From JAUXJB01 sp965226855 (GTDB taxonomy: Bacteria; Myxococcota_A; UBA9160; SZUA-336): a stretch of 64,000 bases of DNA. Positions 44,267 through 54,116 of this stretch are shown piece after piece; the first letter of the stretch is position 1; each line of letters begins with the position of its first letter. Made by a program: the position numbers and the translations under genes. The notes under the pieces were generated by a model that saw only the letters and a list, made by a program, of their open reading frames with translations, searched no databases and had not been told where the DNA came from. The stretch is taken from NCBI GenBank assembly GCA_965226855.1, contig CBDDEE010000030.1, forward strand, positions 1 through 64,000, read 5' to 3'.

Positions 44267-46103
44267 GTGAGACGCCGGAAGCAGGGAAGCGCGCGGTTCC
44301 TGCCACTCGTCCTGCTGAGCTCGGTCGCGCTGCTCATGAGCAGCCCCGGCCTTGCCCAGGAGGTCACCGCTCCGCCCGACGCGGTCGGGGAGGTTCCCGA
44401 GGAAGCGGTCGACGCGGAAGAGGCTTCGCAATCAGAGCCGGAGGAGGTGCTCAGCGAGCAGGATTTCTCGGTATTCGCCGAGGAAGCGGTCGAAGTCGAA
44501 GAGCCGCCGCCACCGGAACCGGAAGGGGTTGCGGAGGAGCCGGCCGAGCAGGCACTGCCTGCACCGGAGGCCGAGCCCAGTGAGGTCCCACCGAAGGAAC
44601 CCGTGGAAGAACAGGAGCCGCTCTCCGAGGAGGAGTTCGAGCAGGTTACCGAGGAAGCGGTCGAGGTAGAAGAGCCCTCGCCGCCAGAACCGGAAGAGGT
44701 TGCAGAGCCGCCGCCGACCCCGAAAGCGGAGCCCGCCCCCACTGGCGAGGTGACACCGACGGAGCCGGAAGAGGTGCACAGCGAGGAGACCTTCCGCGAT
44801 ATCACGGAGGAGGCCGTCGAGGTGGAGGAGCCTCCGCCGCCATCTCCTCCCGCAGAAGAGCCCGCGGCCGTGAAGCCCGAGGCTCTGCCGAAACCCGAAT
44901 CGGAACCGGGTCGCGAGCCGGAGGACGAGCCTGCTCCGGTAGTCGCCATCGACCCGACGGCGCGCACGGTGACTTTCGATCGAGGCCTCCGCATCCAGAG
45001 AAACGACCTCCAGTACCGCATCAAGCTCGGCGGCCGAGTGATGTACGACGTCGCGTGGATCCACGGCGGCAAGGGAGTCAGCGCACAGTTCAAGACAGGC
45101 TTCTTCAACGAGCTTCGCAGAGGCTGGACCGAGCTCACCGGGACCTACGGGAGCCGGATCCTCTACAGAGTTCAGGTCGACATGGAGGGTGACTCCGGTC
45201 GGGGTGAAGGGCGAAACCGCTACTTTCGACAGACCTTTGTCGCGTACACGACTCCAGGTTCGTTGCGCGGCGTGTGGGTCGGGATGTTCAAGGAGCCCTT
45301 CAGCATCGGCGATGGCACGGGCAGTCTGGTCACCACCTTCATGGAGAGGGCGCTGCCGCAGGCGTTCGTCCCCTCTTACAACCTCGGGATCATGCTTAAG
45401 AACGAGACGAAAGACGAGGACGTGACATGGCGGGTCGGTGCCTTCCGGTACACAGGAAAGCACGCGGGCAGGGATCGGCTCAATCTCTCTGGGCGCGTAA
45501 CGGCGATTCCGTTTGCCGCGGACGAGGATCGTGTCCTTCTCCACGTTGGACTCTCGTATAGCCACCAGTTCCGCGATGACTTCAACCTGCGTTACCGGAG
45601 CCGACCGGAGACCCACGTGGGAGACCGCTTCGTCGATACGGGCGGATTCGCTGTTGACGGCGTCGATCTCCTCGCGCTGGAGCTCGCGGGCAAGCAAGCG
45701 AGGGCCGCTCTCATTCCAGTCTGAATTCGTTGGCTCCCGCAGCCGGCTCGCCGGTGACCGAGGGACGGCGACGTTCACCGGTGCGTACATGCAGGTGAGC
45801 TACTTCCTGACTGGCGAGCAGCGACCCTATGTTCGCACCAGGGCGACGTTCGGCCGTGTGCGCCTGCGGACACAATTCAGCTGGAAGCACCGAACCTGGG
45901 GCGCCTGGGAGGTCGCGGCCCGCTTCTCCTACCTCGATCTGGACGACGGGAACATCCAGGGCGGGAATTTGAACGACGCCACCCTAGGACTCAACTGGTA
46001 CGTGTCCCCACGCATCCGCCTCATGGCGAACTTCGTGCGTGCCCACCGCAAGAACAGCGTGACCTCGAACCTGTTCCAGATGCGCTTTCAGATCGACTAC
46101 TGA
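44267..46103 (+). pseudogene. OprO/OprP-type porin with acidic Pro/Glu repeat spacer, frameshifted near 45695
   Basis: Starts GTG 44267 with GGAGG upstream. A signal peptide (ends LAQE) leads to about 180 residues of Pro/Glu-rich sequence with three imperfect repeats (LSEQDFSVFAEEAVEVEE, LSEEEFEQVTEEAVEVEE, SEETFRDITEEAVEVEE). Then comes a porin barrel (VAIDPTARTVTFDRGLRIQ, IKLGGRVMYDVAWIHG). At AAGCAAGC (45692-45699) one AAGC copy seems extra. Removing it joins LELAGK to RGPLSFQSEFVGS and the barrel continues (GAYMQVSYFLTGEQRPY, MRFQIDY) to TGA at 46103. As written, the frame ends at 45724. Broken, or a slippage-based switch. Confidence 0.85.
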
Positions 46104-46153
46104 AGGTCTGCGATCAGATCAAGGCGTTCTTTACGGCTTCCTTCTTTGCCTCT

Positions 46154-47335
46154 TCATTCGAAAAGGCGTAGAGCTCTGTCGTCTTGATAGAGCTCTGTCG
46201 TCTTGATCGTTGAGTGCCCTAGAATCTCTTTGACGACGTGGATGGGTGTGCCGTTCAGGAGCATGGTAGATGCGACCGCGCGTCTGATCTCGTGAGTGAG
46301 CTTCCCTTTTCGGTACAGGCCAGCTTTCTTGAAAGCCTTGTGAATTCCGTAGTAGGAGTTGCCGCTTTCCCGCCATCGTTGGCCAGGCTTTTGCTCGTCC
46401 TGGAACACCCAGTCTGAATCGCTGCTGTGTTTCAGACTCTGCCGATAGCGGTCGAGCTCCGCGATTACCTCCGCAGAGACGAAGCAGATACGTTCCTGAT
46501 TGGTCTTGGGGGTCCAGTCCTCTTTGGCACGCACCAGAATCCGCTGTTCCTCGCTGTCGATGTCGCACCACTGCAGATGACGAATCTCGCCGATCCGCAT
46601 TCCTGTGGCAGACGCGATGAGCAGCAACGCTCGAGTGCGATCGTCTGCGCAGTCCAAAAGACGTTGGATCTCTTCGCGGGTGAAGATCCGTGCCGTGCGC
46701 CGCTGCACGACGGGCACCATCCGGATCTTGAAGGGCATCTGCGGGATCAGCTTCTCCTCGACCGCGAATCGCAAAGTCGCCTTGAGGTTCTTCAGCTCAC
46801 CGTTCACGGTGGTCGGCGCCACCTTGTCGAGGCGCTGCTGGATGTAAGTCTCGAGGTCATCCGAGGTCCAGGTCTCGACCGGCCGCTCGCGGAAGAACCG
46901 GAGCAGGTTGCGGGAGACGGTGCGATGGGTGCGCACCGTACTCGGCTTGAAGTAGGTCTCCAGGCGCTTTAGGTAGCGATCAACGAGATCGACGAGCTTG
47001 ACCGCATCGGGATCAGGCTCACCGTCAGAGATTCTCGTCTGAAGCTCCAGTGCCGCGCCAAGGTCTGGCCCCGCGCTCTTGCTCTTCCACAGCCCGCCGC
47101 GCTTCCAGCGAACGTAGTAACACTCGCCGCGCTTGAAGATGCCGGTCGGGAGCACGGCGTCGTCCAGCAGCTTGGGGCGCAATCTTGCGTGCACTCGCAG
47201 CGCCTTCTCGAGGTCCGTCCCGACGCGCTTTTCAATCCAATTCCCATCGTGGCTATATCTGACGATGTACCAGTCGCCGCGCATGCGTAGACCAGTGGGT
47301 AGCCCTGGCACGGGTTGTCCCCTCCGTTGCAGCAT
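46154..47335 (-). CDS. Tyrosine recombinase (phage integrase family), altered C-terminus
   Basis: 393 residues. The catalytic residues are Arg in SATGMRIGEIRHLQW, His and Arg in LTHEIRRAVAS, His in LGHSTIKTTE and the Tyr in ELYQ. The N-terminal part has two similar ~50-residue halves (RGDWYIVRYSHDG and RGECYYVRWKRGG), then a core-binding domain. After the Tyr the tail is QDDRALRLFE. A 19-bp tandem copy at 46170-46207 caused this: without it the tail reads ELYAFSNEEAKKEAVKNALI and stops at 46114, the usual XerC-like pattern. Active-site residues stay, so it may still work. No att site or tRNA found. Confidence 0.9.
   Translation of the reverse strand: MLQRRGQPVPGLPTGLRMRGDWYIVRYSHDGNWIEKRVGTDLEKALRVHARLRPKLLDDAVLPTGIFKRGECYYVRWKRGGLWKSKSAGPDLGAALELQTRISDGEPDPDAVKLVDLVDRYLKRLETYFKPSTVRTHRTVSRNLLRFFRERPVETWTSDDLETYIQQRLDKVAPTTVNGELKNLKATLRFAVEEKLIPQMPFKIRMVPVVQRRTARIFTREEIQRLLDCADDRTRALLLIASATGMRIGEIRHLQWCDIDSEEQRILVRAKEDWTPKTNQERICFVSAEVIAELDRYRQSLKHSSDSDWVFQDEQKPGQRWRESGNSYYGIHKAFKKAGLYRKGKLTHEIRRAVASTMLLNGTPIHVVKEILGHSTIKTTELYQDDRALRLFE
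46170..46207. repeat. 19-bp tandem duplication in integrase 3' end
   Basis: AGAGCTCTGTCGTCTTGAT occurs twice, at 46170-46188 and 46189-46207. It shifts the recombinase frame just after the active-site Tyr. Confidence 0.95.
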
Positions 47336-47643
47336 CCAGCATCAGAACTCTGCTAACCATCGGTATTCGCTACGAAAACCTTTGGTTGCCCGTCCGACCC
47401 GGGCACTCCCATGCCGCCGGGCGACCACCACCCAGCGACGCGCCCTTGCTCTGAGCAACGTACGTGCCATGGAATCCGCTCGCGTGCAGATCCCATGCTG
47501 ATCTTTAACTGGTGGTGAATGAAAGCGTTATCTGCTGAACGGCGGCACGGCCCAGGCATGCGCAGCGCCGTGGCAGGGGCTGCGCAAGGTGGCCCCAATT
47601 TGCGGCTCCGCTGACACAATGGGGCGCTGCCGGGTGCCTTACA
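47336..47643. other. Intergenic region
   Basis: About 308 bases between the recombinase and the ACT-domain gene, divergent. No gene supported. It probably contains promoters for both; no reliable -35/-10 pair or tRNA is visible. Confidence 0.4.
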
Positions 47644-48204
47644 ATGACGCTCGGCGGAGGACGCACATTGCGAAAGTGGTTCATTCTCTCGGCCGTGGGC
47701 CGGGATCGGCCCGGGGTCGTCGCAGATCTGGCCCAGCTTGTCTTCGACTGCGATGGCAACCTGGAGGACTCGCGCATGGCCCTGCTGGGCAACGAGTTCG
47801 CCTCGATCCTGCTCTGCTCCGGAACCTCCGAGGACCTCGGCGAGCGGCTGGCGACCGGCGCCAGGCGACTCGAGTGGGAGAACCGGCTCACCATCCTGTT
47901 GCGGCCACTCGAGGGCGAGCCCCGACCCCCCGTGCCCGCGCCCGGCTACCGGCTGTTCGAGATCCATGCCCAGGGCGAGGATCGCGCCGGCATCGTGGCG
48001 CGGATCTGCCGCACCCTGGCCGATCTCAAGGTGAACATTGCCGATCTCCGCTCCACCAACCTGCCCTCTCCGTCGGGCGCCTCGCTGTACGGCATGACAG
48101 TCGCAGCGGAGGTTCCCGAGACCCTCGACGTCTCAGAGCTGGAGAAGACCCTCGACGAGGTCGCCGTGGAGCTCGGTCTCGAGGTGAGCGTAAAGCCCGC
48201 GTGA
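47644..48204 (+). CDS. Double ACT-domain protein (GcvR-like regulator)
   Basis: 186 residues. Two ACT domains: KWFILSAVGRDRPGVVADLAQLVFDCDGNLEDSRM near residue 11, and YRLFEIHAQGEDRAGIVARICRTLADLKVNIADLRS near residue 100. This is the layout of GcvR-type glycine-cleavage repressor proteins, which bind amino acids. No glycine-cleavage genes are adjacent. Its stop overlaps the GTG start of the next gene, so they are coupled. Start ATG 47644; TTG at 47671 is possible. Confidence 0.88.
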   Translation: MTLGGGRTLRKWFILSAVGRDRPGVVADLAQLVFDCDGNLEDSRMALLGNEFASILLCSGTSEDLGERLATGARRLEWENRLTILLRPLEGEPRPPVPAPGYRLFEIHAQGEDRAGIVARICRTLADLKVNIADLRSTNLPSPSGASLYGMTVAAEVPETLDVSELEKTLDEVAVELGLEVSVKPA

Positions 48205-49484
48205 GCGGCAGCCGCGTCGTCGTCGTCGGGGCCGGTCTCGCCGGCCTAGTTGCCGCCCATCGGCTGCGAGCTGCGCCAGTCCACTGCGTTCTGCTCGAGG
48301 CCAGCTCACAGATCGGCGGCCGGCTGCAGGCGGAGATGCTTGACGGTGTCCGCTTCGAGCCTGCACTCCATGCCCTGCCGCGCAGCGCTCCCGTGATCGG
48401 CGGCCTCGTCGCCGAGCTCGGGCTCACAAAGTCCGTGCAGCGCGTACCGCTCGAACAGGTCCAACGCCTGCAGCGCGGAGCCATCGTGGCCGCGAGCACG
48501 CGCAGTATCGATTCCCTCGCTCCGGGACCCCTGCGCGGGCTGCGCGTGCGGCGCCTGCGCTGCCTCGTGGAGTGGCTCGGTGCCGCCGTGGATCCGCAGG
48601 TCCCCGATCGTACGACCCGCCTCGACGACCGCAGCGTGGCGGACTTCGCACACCTCACGCTCGGAGCGCGCTCGGTCGCGCGGCTGCTCGCACCCCTACT
48701 CGAGCTCCACTTTGGCCACGACGCTCGGGAGACGAGTCGCCAGCTGCTCTTCGCGCTTCTGAACGCCTGGGGCGACGTCGAGCTCTCTCTCGCTTTCGGG
48801 CTGAGCGCGCTCCCGCCCGCTCTGGCCGTGGGACTCGAGCTGCGCATCGAAGCAAGGGTCGCATCGGTGCTGTCCGGTGGACGCGGGGTCCGCCTCGCGT
48901 CCGGCGAGGAGATCGGTGCGGAAGCTGTCGTGCTTGCCGTCCCCGCAACGCACGTCACGAGTCTCGTGACCGAGCTCAGTCCGGCCGAGCGCGAGATCTT
49001 CGAGTCCACGCGCTACCTCAACGCGCTACACCTGGTGGTGTCGTGCGCTCCAGGCGTGTCTTCCCCCGTGACCTGGATTCCGGAGGCGGAGGGCGGTCCC
49101 CTCTCCGGCAGCATCGAGCTGCCTACGGACTCGCCCGGGCGGCGGCTGCTCCTCCTGGCGGCACGCCCCGCTTTCGCGGCGGCACAGGACCAGCGTCCTG
49201 ACGCGGAGCTCAGCCAGACCCTGCTCGAGTCCGCAGAGCGCATCCACCCCGGCCTGCGCTCCGGGACGAAGACGACCAAGCTGCTGCGCCTGCCAGCGAG
49301 CGTGCCGTCCTTCGGGCCGGGTCGGTATCGCGCTGCGCAGCGGCTCTGGAGCGAGCGAGGTCACTCACCTCCGCGGGGCATCTTCTTCTGCGGGGACTAC
49401 CTGCACGGACCCCATGCCGAGGGAGCCGCGGCATCGGGAGCGAGGATCGCCGCCGAGGTGCGAGCACAGCTGCTCAGTGAGTGA
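48201..49484 (+). CDS. FAD-dependent amine-oxidase/phytoene-desaturase-type oxidoreductase
   Basis: 427 residues from GTG 48201, overlapping the previous stop. Dinucleotide-binding start VVVVGAGLAGLVAAHRLRAAPVHCVLLEASSQIGGRLQ is typical. The C-terminal FAD site is IFFCGDYLHGPHAEGAAASGARIA. The middle has the helical substrate domain. The family includes protoporphyrinogen oxidase-like and desaturase-like enzymes; the substrate is unknown. The frame is open further upstream but overlaps the ACT gene in another phase. Its end overlaps the convergent mutS2 stop by 11 bases. Confidence 0.9.
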   Translation: MSGSRVVVVGAGLAGLVAAHRLRAAPVHCVLLEASSQIGGRLQAEMLDGVRFEPALHALPRSAPVIGGLVAELGLTKSVQRVPLEQVQRLQRGAIVAASTRSIDSLAPGPLRGLRVRRLRCLVEWLGAAVDPQVPDRTTRLDDRSVADFAHLTLGARSVARLLAPLLELHFGHDARETSRQLLFALLNAWGDVELSLAFGLSALPPALAVGLELRIEARVASVLSGGRGVRLASGEEIGAEAVVLAVPATHVTSLVTELSPAEREIFESTRYLNALHLVVSCAPGVSSPVTWIPEAEGGPLSGSIELPTDSPGRRLLLLAARPAFAAAQDQRPDAELSQTLLESAERIHPGLRSGTKTTKLLRLPASVPSFGPGRYRAAQRLWSERGHSPPRGIFFCGDYLHGPHAEGAAASGARIAAEVRAQLLSE

Positions 49485-51882
49485 GCCGAACGAAGGTGAT
49501 TCCGTTCCCGCCCTCGCCTTCTTCCCCCGGCCCAAAGTCCGCGACCTCCGGTCGCTCGCGCAGCCAGGCACGCAGAGCCTTGCGCAGGGCTCCGGTACCG
49601 TGACCGTGAATCAAGATCAGTCGCGGCTCGCCGCGACCGAGCACGCCCTGCAGGTACGCGTCGGCTCGATCGAGAGCCTCGTCCACGCGCAGCCCTCGCA
49701 GGTCGCACTCGCGCCCCGGACTCTCATCGGACGCCTCTGCCACGCGAACCGGGATCCGGCTCCGTGGCGCGCGCGCCTCCGGCTCGGCTGACCCGAGCAC
49801 TCGCATCACCCGCCCGAGCGGGATCGACAGACGCGCACCCCCGACGCGGACCGCGACATGCCCCCGCCGATCCGGGGGCTCGACGACGACCACCGGACCT
49901 GGGAGGCCCTCCACCGTTGCGCGGGTACCGGGAACAAGCTGCGCCGGCATCACGACCTCACGAGTCTCACCCTCCGGCGCGGCGTGTCGCGCCTCCACGG
50001 CATCCACTCCCTCCCGGATCTGCTCGAGCTCGCGATAGGCCCGGTTGGCCGCCCGCCCGGCGCCACCCTCGCCGCGTTGCAACGCCCGAACCACGCCGGC
50101 GATCTCCTCTCTCGCTGCGGCGTACCCCTGCGCGAGCTCGGACTTCATCTCCGCCAGCACCTTCTCGCGCTCTTGGCGCAGGGCCGCGAGGCGCTGCTCG
50201 TACTCCGCCCGGAGCTCCTCTGCCTGCTCGCGGGTGCGCGCTGCCGAGACGCGCTCGACCTGCAGCTCCTTCCGCAGGTCTGCGAGGCTCTGCGAGAGCT
50301 CCTCCAGCTCGCGCCCCTCGCTCCCGACGAGCGCGCCCGCGCGCTCGACGATCGAGTCCTCGAGCCCCATGCGGCTCGCGACCCACCGGGCCCCGCTCGA
50401 GCCGGGGGCTCCAATCTGAATGCGATAGGTGGGGAGCAGGGTCTCGGGATCGAACTCGGCGCTCGCGTTCACGAAACGGGGGTCAGCGGCCGCCAGGCGC
50501 TTGAGCTGGTTGAAGTGTGTGGTCGCAACGACGGTGGAGCCACGCTCGACGATCGACTCCAGCACCGCCTGGGCCAGCGATGCACCCTCGGCGGGCTCCG
50601 TTCCCTCTCCCACCTCGTCGACGATCACCAGAGTCCCTGGAGCCGCCGCGCTCACGATCGCCGCCAGATTGGCCATGCGGGCGGAGAAGGTCGAGAGCCC
50701 GGCGCGCAGGTCCTGATCGTCGCCAATGTCCGCCTGCACGGCGTCGAAGATCGGCATCTGGCTGTCCTCCCCGCAGGCGACGTGCAGCCCCGCCCGCAAG
50801 GACAGTGCCGCCAGCCCCAGGGCCTTGGCCACGACCGTCTTGCCGCCGGCGTTGGGGCCGGAAATCACGAGACAGCGAGCTGCGTCACGTAGCGCGAGGT
50901 CGTTCGCGATCACCTCGTCCTCCGACAGGCCCGCCTCGAGCAGAAGCAACGGATGCCGCAGCTCGCGCAGATCCAGCTCGGAATCGTCAGACAGCGCGGG
51001 GGGCAGGGCATTCAGGCGGTGCGACAGGTGGCCGCGTGCCATCGCGACGTCAAACGCCTCGAGGGTCGTGCACTGGCCAGCGATCTCGTCCAGCCGCTCG
51101 GACGCAGCCACACCCAGATCTCTGAGCAGGCGCTGGACCTCGCGCTCCACCTCCGTCTGGGCGATCCGCAGCGAGTTTCCCGCCTCGACCACGGCTTCGG
51201 GCTCAATAAAGACGGTGGTTCCGCTCGATGAGACATCGTGGACTATCCCCCTGACCCGATGGCGGGCGTCTGCCCGAATGGGCAGCACCGGCCGGCTCTC
51301 CCGGAAGGTGACGTAGCGATCTTGCAGGTGCGGCTGAATCGCCGAGCTGCCAAGACACCCGGCCATGCGCCGCTCGATCTCCGCCTCGAGCTCGCGGACA
51401 CGCCCGCGGGCCCGCCGCAGCTCGGCGCTTGCGTCCCCTCGGATCTCTCCCTCCTCGCTCACGATCTTGGCCAGCCGCGAGATCATGAAACCCAGCTCCG
51501 GGAGGGTTGCCGCCAGGGCACCGAGGGCCGGACATTCACGGGAGCGATCCGCCAGGAACTTGCCGATCCGCTCCCCGGCACGCAGCGTGGTGAGCAGTGC
51601 CGCGAAGTCCCGCGCTTGCAGCGCGGCTCCCCGACGAAGCGCCTCCAGCTCGCCGCGCAGATCTACAACGCCGCCAAAAGGAAGCGACTCTCCAGCGTCG
51701 AGCAGCGCCCGCGCCTCCGTCGTCTCGGCGAGACGCTCGCAGACCGCGGCTCTGGTCGGCTGGAAGAGATCGCCCTGACAGACCTCCGCGCCGCGACTCG
51801 TCGCGGCTTCGGCGGCCAGGCACCTCGCCAGCCGCGGCCACTCGAGTCGGACCAGGGTCCCGGGCTCACACCGAAAGCTCAC
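49474..51882 (-). CDS. mutS2: MutS2 endonuclease
   Basis: 802 residues, the size of the family. Core helices are followed by PIRADARHRVRGIVHDVSSSGTTVFIEPEAVVEAGN, Walker A GPNAGGKTVV, Walker B VIVDEVGEGTEP, and TTHFNQLKRLA. A coiled-coil stretch (ELEELSQSLADLRKELQVERVSAARTREQAE) follows. The C-terminal Smr domain is DLRGLRVDEALDRADAYL with HGHGTGALRKALRAWLRE. MutS2 acts on branched or stalled DNA. It lies convergent to the FAD oxidoreductase and divergent from murQ. Confidence 0.97.
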   Translation of the reverse strand: MSFRCEPGTLVRLEWPRLARCLAAEAATSRGAEVCQGDLFQPTRAAVCERLAETTEARALLDAGESLPFGGVVDLRGELEALRRGAALQARDFAALLTTLRAGERIGKFLADRSRECPALGALAATLPELGFMISRLAKIVSEEGEIRGDASAELRRARGRVRELEAEIERRMAGCLGSSAIQPHLQDRYVTFRESRPVLPIRADARHRVRGIVHDVSSSGTTVFIEPEAVVEAGNSLRIAQTEVEREVQRLLRDLGVAASERLDEIAGQCTTLEAFDVAMARGHLSHRLNALPPALSDDSELDLRELRHPLLLLEAGLSEDEVIANDLALRDAARCLVISGPNAGGKTVVAKALGLAALSLRAGLHVACGEDSQMPIFDAVQADIGDDQDLRAGLSTFSARMANLAAIVSAAAPGTLVIVDEVGEGTEPAEGASLAQAVLESIVERGSTVVATTHFNQLKRLAAADPRFVNASAEFDPETLLPTYRIQIGAPGSSGARWVASRMGLEDSIVERAGALVGSEGRELEELSQSLADLRKELQVERVSAARTREQAEELRAEYEQRLAALRQEREKVLAEMKSELAQGYAAAREEIAGVVRALQRGEGGAGRAANRAYRELEQIREGVDAVEARHAAPEGETREVVMPAQLVPGTRATVEGLPGPVVVVEPPDRRGHVAVRVGGARLSIPLGRVMRVLGSAEPEARAPRSRIPVRVAEASDESPGRECDLRGLRVDEALDRADAYLQGVLGRGEPRLILIHGHGTGALRKALRAWLRERPEVADFGPGEEGEGGNGITFVRLTH

Positions 51883-51897
51883 GAAAGGCCATTCTAG

Positions 51898-52731
51898 GTG
51901 GCCGCTCGAAAGACGCCCGCAAGGGGGCCGACCGAGGCGAGAAACCCCAGAACCCTGGACCTGGACCAGCTCTCACCGCGCTCGCTGCTCACTCGAATCC
52001 TGGAGGAGGACGCGACGGTGCCCGCCGCCGTGCGCGGCGCCCTCCCACAGCTGGAGCAGGCGGGTGACGCGCTGCTCGCCACACTCCAGGGCGGCGGGCG
52101 CTGGTTCAACCTGGGAGCCGGAACGAGCGGCCGCCTCGGAGCGCTCGACGCGGCCGAGATCCCGCCAACCTTCGGGCTCGACCCGAGCCGAATGCAGGCG
52201 CTCATTGCGGGTGGGGAGCAGGCGCTGCTGCGAGCGGTCGAGAGCGCGGAAGACGATACGGCGGCCGCAGCGCGCGAGCTCCGCGCGCGCTTCTTCACGA
52301 GAGGAGACGCGCTGCTGGCCCTCTCTGCGAGCGGCCACACGCCATACGCCCTGGCTGGGGTCGAGCTCGCGCAGGAGCTTGGTGCAACATCGATCGGTGT
52401 CACCTGCGCCGCCGGTTCGCCGCTGGCGAACATGGTCGATATCGCGATCGCGGTCGACGTCGGACCCGAAGTGGTCGCCGGCTCCACGCGCATGAAGGGC
52501 GGCCTGGCCCAGAAGATGATCCTGCACGCGCTCTCGACCTCGGTCATGGTCCGGCTCGGTCTCGTGCGCAGCAACCTGATGACCGGCATCCGCCCCTCGA
52601 GCTGCAAGCTCCGGGAACGCGCCATCGGCATCTTGATGGAGCTCTCCGGTCGGCCCGAGGCCGAGGCGACCGCAGCCCTGGACAGCTGCGATGGGAGCCT
52701 CGAGCGCGCACTGGCGCAGCTGGAGGGGTAG
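51898..52731 (+). CDS. murQ: N-acetylmuramic acid 6-phosphate etherase
   Basis: 277 residues from GTG 51898. The enzyme cleaves the lactyl ether of MurNAc-6-P and feeds cell-wall sugar back to GlcNAc-6-P. Motifs are RNPRTLDLDQLSPRSLLTRILEED near the start, WFNLGAGTSGRLGALDAAEIPPTFG (sugar-phosphate isomerase fold), LLALSASGHTPYALAGVELA and EVVAGSTRMKGGLAQKMILHALST. Divergent from mutS2, convergent with the acyl-CoA dehydrogenase. It links to glmU/glmS further right by pathway, not by operon. Confidence 0.96.
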   Translation: MAARKTPARGPTEARNPRTLDLDQLSPRSLLTRILEEDATVPAAVRGALPQLEQAGDALLATLQGGGRWFNLGAGTSGRLGALDAAEIPPTFGLDPSRMQALIAGGEQALLRAVESAEDDTAAAARELRARFFTRGDALLALSASGHTPYALAGVELAQELGATSIGVTCAAGSPLANMVDIAIAVDVGPEVVAGSTRMKGGLAQKMILHALSTSVMVRLGLVRSNLMTGIRPSSCKLRERAIGILMELSGRPEAEATAALDSCDGSLERALAQLEG

Positions 52732-52878
52732 TCTTGTGGGACCCGGCCGCGGGCGGCCGCGGCCACCCACCTCCGCTCAGGGCTTCGCCCTTGGCTGCGC
52801 GCGCCGCGTACCGCGGCGCTTGCAGGGTTGCCCGCGCCGCAAGCAGCAAAGGACGCGGCGCTCGCAGGTTGCCTGTTG

Positions 52879-54054
52879 CTAGGAGCTCTCGTCGCCGAAG
52901 GCGCCGAAGCCTGTGAGCTCGCGGCCTATGATGAGCGTGTGGATGTCGTGCGTGCCTTCGTAGGTGCGCACGGTCTCCAGGTTTACCATGTGTCGCATAG
53001 CGCAGTAGTCGTCGACAATCCCGTTTGCACCCAGCATGTCGCGCGCTGCTCGAGCCACCTGGAGCGCGATGTCCACGTTGTTCATCTTGGCCATCGACAC
53101 CATGGAGTGATGCAGCTTGCCGCTGTCCTTCAAACGACCGAGCCGCAGTGCGAGCAGCTGTCCCTTGGTGATCTCGGTGGCCATCCAGACGAGCTTCTGT
53201 TGCGGGATCTGGAGCGAGGCGAGTGGACGCCCGAACACGATCCGCTCCCTGGAGTAGCGACGAGCCTCGTCGAAGCAGGCCATGGCGGCACCGAGGGCTC
53301 CCCAGGCGATGCCGTAGCGCGCCTGGCTGAGACACCCGAGCGGCCCGCGCAGACCGACGACGCTGAGCCGGTTCTCTTCCGGAACCTCCACGTCGGACAA
53401 GAAGAGCTCGCTCGTGATGGAGGCGCGCAGCGAGAACTTGCCCTTCATGTCCCGGGCCTCGAAGCCCGGAAACTCCTTCTCCACCAGAAAGCCCTGGATT
53501 CCCTCTTCTGTCTGCGCCCAGACGATCGCGAGGTCGGCAACGCTCCCGTTCGTGATCCAGCGCTTGGTCCCGTTGAGGATCCAGCTGTTGCCGCGCTGCT
53601 CCGCCCGCGAGAGCATCCCGCCGGGGTCCGAGCCGTAGTCCGGCTCGGTCAACCCGAAGCAGCCGATCACCTCGCCACGGGCCATCGCAGGCAACCAGCG
53701 GTCCTTCTGCTTCTCTGTCCCGTACGCGTGGATCGGGTACATGCAGAGCCCGCCCTGTACCGACGAGAAGCTGCGCAGCCCGGAGTCGCCCCGCTCGAGC
53801 TCCTGCATGACGAGCCCGTAGGCGACGGCGTTCATCCCGGCACAGCCGTAACCTTTCAGGTTGGCACCGAAGAGCCCGAGGTCGGCCATCTGCGGCACGA
53901 GCTCCATTGGAAAGGAGCCGTCCTGCCTGACGTGCTCGACGATCTTCGGCAGGAACTCGCGCTCTACGAAGTCGCGGACCGTGTCGCGCACAATCCGCTC
54001 CTCATCGGCGAGCTCGTCATCGATCCGGTAGAAGTCCAGCGCCTCGAACGCCAC
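52879..54054 (-). CDS. gcdH: Glutaryl-CoA dehydrogenase-like acyl-CoA dehydrogenase
   Basis: 391 residues. Motifs CFGLTEPDYGSDPGGM (FAD site), WILNGTKRWITNGSVADLAIVWA, LGANGIVDDYCAMRHMVNLETVRTYEGTHDIHTLIIGRELTG. The last piece, with the catalytic Glu in TYEGTHD, is the glutaryl-CoA dehydrogenase style. It oxidises and decarboxylates glutaryl-CoA to crotonyl-CoA in lysine and aromatic-compound breakdown. Normal length; start MAFEALDFYRIDDELA. The substrate is inferred from family match. Alone on this strand here. Confidence 0.88.
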   Translation of the reverse strand: MAFEALDFYRIDDELADEERIVRDTVRDFVEREFLPKIVEHVRQDGSFPMELVPQMADLGLFGANLKGYGCAGMNAVAYGLVMQELERGDSGLRSFSSVQGGLCMYPIHAYGTEKQKDRWLPAMARGEVIGCFGLTEPDYGSDPGGMLSRAEQRGNSWILNGTKRWITNGSVADLAIVWAQTEEGIQGFLVEKEFPGFEARDMKGKFSLRASITSELFLSDVEVPEENRLSVVGLRGPLGCLSQARYGIAWGALGAAMACFDEARRYSRERIVFGRPLASLQIPQQKLVWMATEITKGQLLALRLGRLKDSGKLHHSMVSMAKMNNVDIALQVARAARDMLGANGIVDDYCAMRHMVNLETVRTYEGTHDIHTLIIGRELTGFGAFGDESS

Positions 54055-54116
54055 GGCGAGCCTCCTGTCCGGAGCTTACCACCCCTGCCAGCCCGGACGC
54101 CCGTTGCAGCGCGCGC

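Noticed and set aside
47589..48200. Extended N-terminus of the FAD oxidoreductase
   Set aside because: It overlaps the ACT-domain gene in a different frame; the flavin motif begins right after GTG 48201.
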